From Phallusia fumigata (Eukaryota; Chordata; Ascidiacea; Phlebobranchia; Ascidiidae), in the NCBI GenBank assembly GCA_008931825.1, contig QXVZ01029993.1, positions 96,939 to 135,971 on the forward strand: a stretch of 39,033 bases of DNA, given 5' to 3'. Below, one piece after another: positions 35,879 through 39,033 of the stretch (the stretch's first letter is position 1; each line of letters starts with the position of its first letter). The position numbers and the translations under genes were made by a program. The notes under the pieces are model-generated. The model ran no database searches. It saw only the letters and a list, made by a program, of their open reading frames with translations, and was not told where the DNA came from.

Positions 35879-36066
35879 CAGTGATTCTCAAAGTGTGGTA
35901 GGCCATTCCCTGATAGCGATCCGCGAAAAGATGACTTAAACTAGGCACTGGCTAATAAAATCGCCTGATTTGAGAGCATGTTAGAATGGAATTCTGTTTG
36001 GTGGTCCTCAGAAAAAAGTTAAAAGATAAAGTGGTCCTTGGGCTAAAAAAAGTTTGAGAAACACTG
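35879..36066. mobile_element. 188-bp hAT MITE
   Basis: A perfect 8-bp target duplication CATTAGAC lies at 35871-35878 and 36067-36074. The terminal inverted repeats are CAGTGATTCTCAAAG on the left and CAGTGTTTCTCAAAC read inward from the right. No coding capacity. Confidence 0.95.
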
Positions 36067-36210
36067 CATTAGACTGAAGAAAATACATCATAGTGTCCAA
36101 AGCTATCAGCTTAAGCTATCTTAAAAAATTAATTGCCATAGTTGTCAACTGTGGAGAGCTGCTTTTGCATGTAGTGTGAATCAGCATTTCAACACGGCTA
36201 TACCCATGGG

Positions 36211-36730
36211 CAGTGTTTCATACCGGAACGGAACGGAACGAAATACCGGAACGAAATAATAAAAAAAAATCAAAATACCGGAACGGAACGAAATACCGCT
36301 ATTTTTTATTCCGGTATTTCGGTCTTGACATATAACCCGGAAGAGTTGCTTGAAATTTCGTGTTGGATACCTAACATTATCCTTGTGTTTATTTTATCCC
36401 AAAATTTTATCCCGATAATGTTTGTCAGGAGTGGAGGAGTCATCTACTTGATCATAATTGTTACGCGTATGTGACCTAATAACCACCAAACAACAAACTT
36501 TTGTGTTTCAACTTGCTTACTTTGTTCGGTTGAGAGCTTGTTTACACTGCAGGTAATTAGATTTGACAAGAAACACAGACCGAAATACCGTAAAAATACC
36601 GTTATAATTTTGTTTCGGTCAGACCGGAAGGAAATAAAAATATCGGTACCGGAACGAAATACCGAAATAAATAAATTGCCCAGACCGAATAACGTTATTT
36701 CTTTTCGTTCCGTTCCGGTATGAAACACTG
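36211..36730. mobile_element. 520-bp hAT MITE
   Basis: A perfect 8-bp duplication CCCATGGG lies at 36203-36210 and 36731-36738. The terminal inverted repeats are identical over 25 bases and begin CAGTGTTTCATACCGGAACG. The subterminal region repeats CCGGAACGAAAT. No transposase. Confidence 0.96.
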
Positions 36731-36739
36731 CCCATGGGC

Positions 36740-37400
36740 ATTGCTGTGGTAAAAGGTAAATACATTTACAATATTACATTGTATTAATAATCAGATATTT
36801 ATTGTGTTGTTAGAATAGTCAAAGTTGAACTGTTTTAATAGTATTTTAAACAAAACTAGAATATTTTGTCAGGTTTTTGTTTGCCCTGCAAGTTGGGTTA
36901 CAAACAGGTAACCCAATGGGAGAAAAAGTGTGGCAATTTTTAGTGGCGGCTCGTAGCTAAAATTAGTGGGCTGCAGCTCCGAATATTTCTAACCTTTCTT
37001 TTAATGTTATGTAAAAGTAAACATTAAGCAGGTATAAAAAATAAAATTTGATCAGAAACTTAATATAATCCTAAAATAGCAAGTTAAACATTTTTTTACT
37101 TAAAAAAACCTTCAGTTTAAGATTGATCTATTCACTTAAAAAAATGGAAGGCTTTTTTAAGCACAACGCACGCGGAGTACAAAAACGCTACTTTCCTCCA
37201 ACACGCCAGGCCAAGGTTGGCACTGCGACAACGACAGTGCTCCCTCTACCTCTCAGCATCGCATTCCGCTACCTGTATGCGCATCAGGGCTGCCACTGAG
37301 AATGGGATGTCCCAAGCTTTACCTTCGAAAAAAGAAGAAAAAGGGTTTGACAAACAATCCCAAGATATCATTGTGGAGCAGTTATTGCTTCCAAATCTAA
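36740..37400. other. No gene seen
   Basis: A non-coding stretch between the hAT MITE and the satellite array. GGCGGCTCGTAGC near 36954 looks like a transposon terminus, but no partner end was found. Confidence 0.4.
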
Positions 37401-37404
37401 TGAT

Positions 37405-38337
37405 GAAGTGTGAGGGTCGATAACTTTTGTTGAAGAAATAAGTATACCCTGTAGTTTTGCACAGGTTTAGATACATACCTTAATAATAATCACTGCAAAT
37501 TTGATGCAAATCGATTCTGCGGAACATTGTTTTATTTTCGAAAGATTTTGGTTGGTGGTAAGGACGAGCGGCGGCTCTTTGACTTTGAGATAGCCGTCGA
37601 TAAGGACTGAAGTTTGAGGGTCGATAACTTTTGTTAGAGAAATAAGTATACCCTGTATTTTTGCACAGGTTTAGATACATACCTTAATAATAATCACTGC
37701 AAATTTGATGCAAATCGATTCTGCGGAACATTGTTTTATTTTCGAAAGATTTTGGTTGGTTTAAGGACGCGCGGCGGCTCCTTGACTTTGAGATAGCCGT
37801 CGATAAGGACTGAAGTTTGAGGGTTGATAACTTTTGTCAAGGAAATAAGTATACCCTGTAGTTTTGCACAAACTTAGATACATATTCTAAAAATAATCAC
37901 TGCAAACTTGATGCAAATCGATTCTGCGGAACATTGTTTTATTTTGGAAAGATTTTGGTTGGTGGTAAGGACGAGCGGCGGCTCCTTGACTTTGAGATAG
38001 CCGTCGATAAGGACTGAAGTTTGAGGGTCGATAACTTTTGTTGAAGAAATAAGTATACCCTGTAGTTTTACACAGGTTTAGATACATACCTTAATAATAA
38101 TCACTGCAAATTTGATGCAAATCGATTTTGCGGAACATTGTTTTATTTTCGAAAGGTTTTGGTTGGACGCGCGGCGGCTCCTTGACTTTGAGATAGCCGT
38201 CGATAAGGACTGAAGTTTGAAGGTCGATAACTTTTGTTGAAGAAATAAGTATACCCTGTGGTTTTGCACAGGCTTAGGTACATACCTTAATAGTAATCAC
38301 TGCAAATTTGATGCAAACCGATTCTGCGGAACATTTT
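37405..38337 (+). repeat. ~204-bp satellite array, about 4.5 copies
   Basis: The landmark AGGTTTAGATACATAC (or variants) recurs at 37463, 37667, 37870, 38074 and 38270, with spacings of 204, 203, 204 and 196. Each unit includes GATGCAAATCGATTCTGCGG, GCGGCGGCTC and GATAGCCGTCGATAAGGACT. Open frames across it on the minus strand simply follow the repeat and are not genes. Confidence 0.95.
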
Positions 38338-39033
38338 TTTTGTATTTATCAACGGTACATTTTCTGTACGTTTTCCTCACTTGGTCGGTTTAGCCTATGA
38401 TGCTTACTTTTAGTTTTAACTTTTGAGTCAAATATTGAATACGGCTGGTTAACCTACTACAAAATATCTAACTTTTTTCTCTGTAAATTTCATGCTTCTC
38501 TACGACCCTTTTTAATGATGTTTTGACCCCGTTGAATCATAGTGTACTCATATGGTAGTCCAGCTCCTCTTTTCCTCTCGTTTCTTTTATTATCTTGAGA
38601 ATTTTTGTCATGCATGACTGACTCTGCACGTCGGCTGAATTTCTTCATGTCATGTGTATTAAACAGCTACTTTTAGAAGACTGCTAACGAAAAATATGTC
38701 GCTGTTTTCAACTTTTTTTTTGTAGGATTACTGTTTAAGGTGTGTAGAGCCTTGTAATCGTTTTTAGCAATAAAAGTTATGAAAATTTTGAGATGTATTT
38801 GCAAAAACAATTTGACAGCCAATGCCAAAGCGTTTTTTCATGAATGATTTGAGAAGTCTTTATAAATCGTAAGTAATTGCTTTGATTATTACAAAATTTG
38901 TCACTAGCTTATAAGAATGGGGTTGTTTGTTAATGTGGCAGCATTTGCAACTGTTTTTTTGTGATAGCTACTGTGATACAATGACATTATCAATAACCCT
39001 GTCCAAAAAGAACAACAAACTGTGTCGCTATGC
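38338..39033. other. Window end; no gene seen
   Basis: AT-rich, no exon, no repeat family shared with the rest of the window. Confidence 0.4.

Noticed and set aside
36444-36728. 94-codon minus-strand frame with FRSGT/FRSDR repeats
   Set aside because: It lies wholly inside the 520-bp hAT MITE and reflects its CCGGAACGAAAT repeats.
37480-38087. Repeated 66-codon frames starting MYLNLCKTTGYTYF
   Set aside because: They recur only because the 204-bp satellite unit is a multiple of three. No start context or domain.
37405-38337. CRISPR-like regular array
   Set aside because: The whole unit repeats with no repeat/spacer division, and the window is animal nuclear DNA.

Overview
The window looks like nuclear DNA of an invertebrate chordate, most likely a Ciona-type tunicate. 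It is AT-rich, with split genes, GT-AG introns and many short non-autonomous DNA transposons. The protein-coding exons resemble vertebrate single-copy orthologues. The species assignment is inference; no search was possible. Two N bases (14966, 21254) suggest a draft assembly.

Layout. (1) 408-6485 (+): the 3' half of a selenocysteine thioredoxin reductase (TXNRD) ending Gly-Cys-Sec-Gly, with an in-frame TGA, a strong hairpin just after the stop and a SECIS candidate at 6660-6703. (2) 8506-10521 (-), probably starting at 13012: the complete ARPC4 subunit of the Arp2/3 complex, convergent with TXNRD. One intron carries a dispersed repeat with a 129-bp tandem array. (3) 15183-27877 (+): a PEST-family protein tyrosine phosphatase (PTPN12/18/22 type) in 16 visible exons. 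It has a complete catalytic core, a long Pro/Ser/Tyr-rich tail and the family's C-terminal homology motif. Its introns are packed with MITEs. (4) 25408-27441 (-): a gene nested antisense inside the PTP gene. It has good splice sites and an L7Ae/RPP38-like segment, but an apparent frameshift near its 3' end. (5) 29837-30604 (-): an intact single-exon GNPTG, the gamma subunit of GlcNAc-1-phosphotransferase. (6) 31761-32225 (-): an exon of an unrecognised gene, into whose 3' end a 795-bp hAT-like element has inserted. (7) 33865-34427 (-): the complete two-exon ABRACL/Costars gene. (8) 34.5-39.0 kb: no gene seen; two hAT MITEs with perfect 8-bp target duplications and a ~204-bp satellite array.

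The genes are unrelated housekeeping or signalling genes rather than an operon. ARPC4 and ABRACL both act on actin, and PEST-family phosphatases act on adhesion and cytoskeletal proteins, but nothing here shows co-regulation. The most informative signals are the complete selenocysteine recoding module, the transposon captured in a coding exon, the antisense nested gene, an in-frame alternative donor in the PTP tail, and several elements whose exact boundaries can be fixed by target-site duplications.
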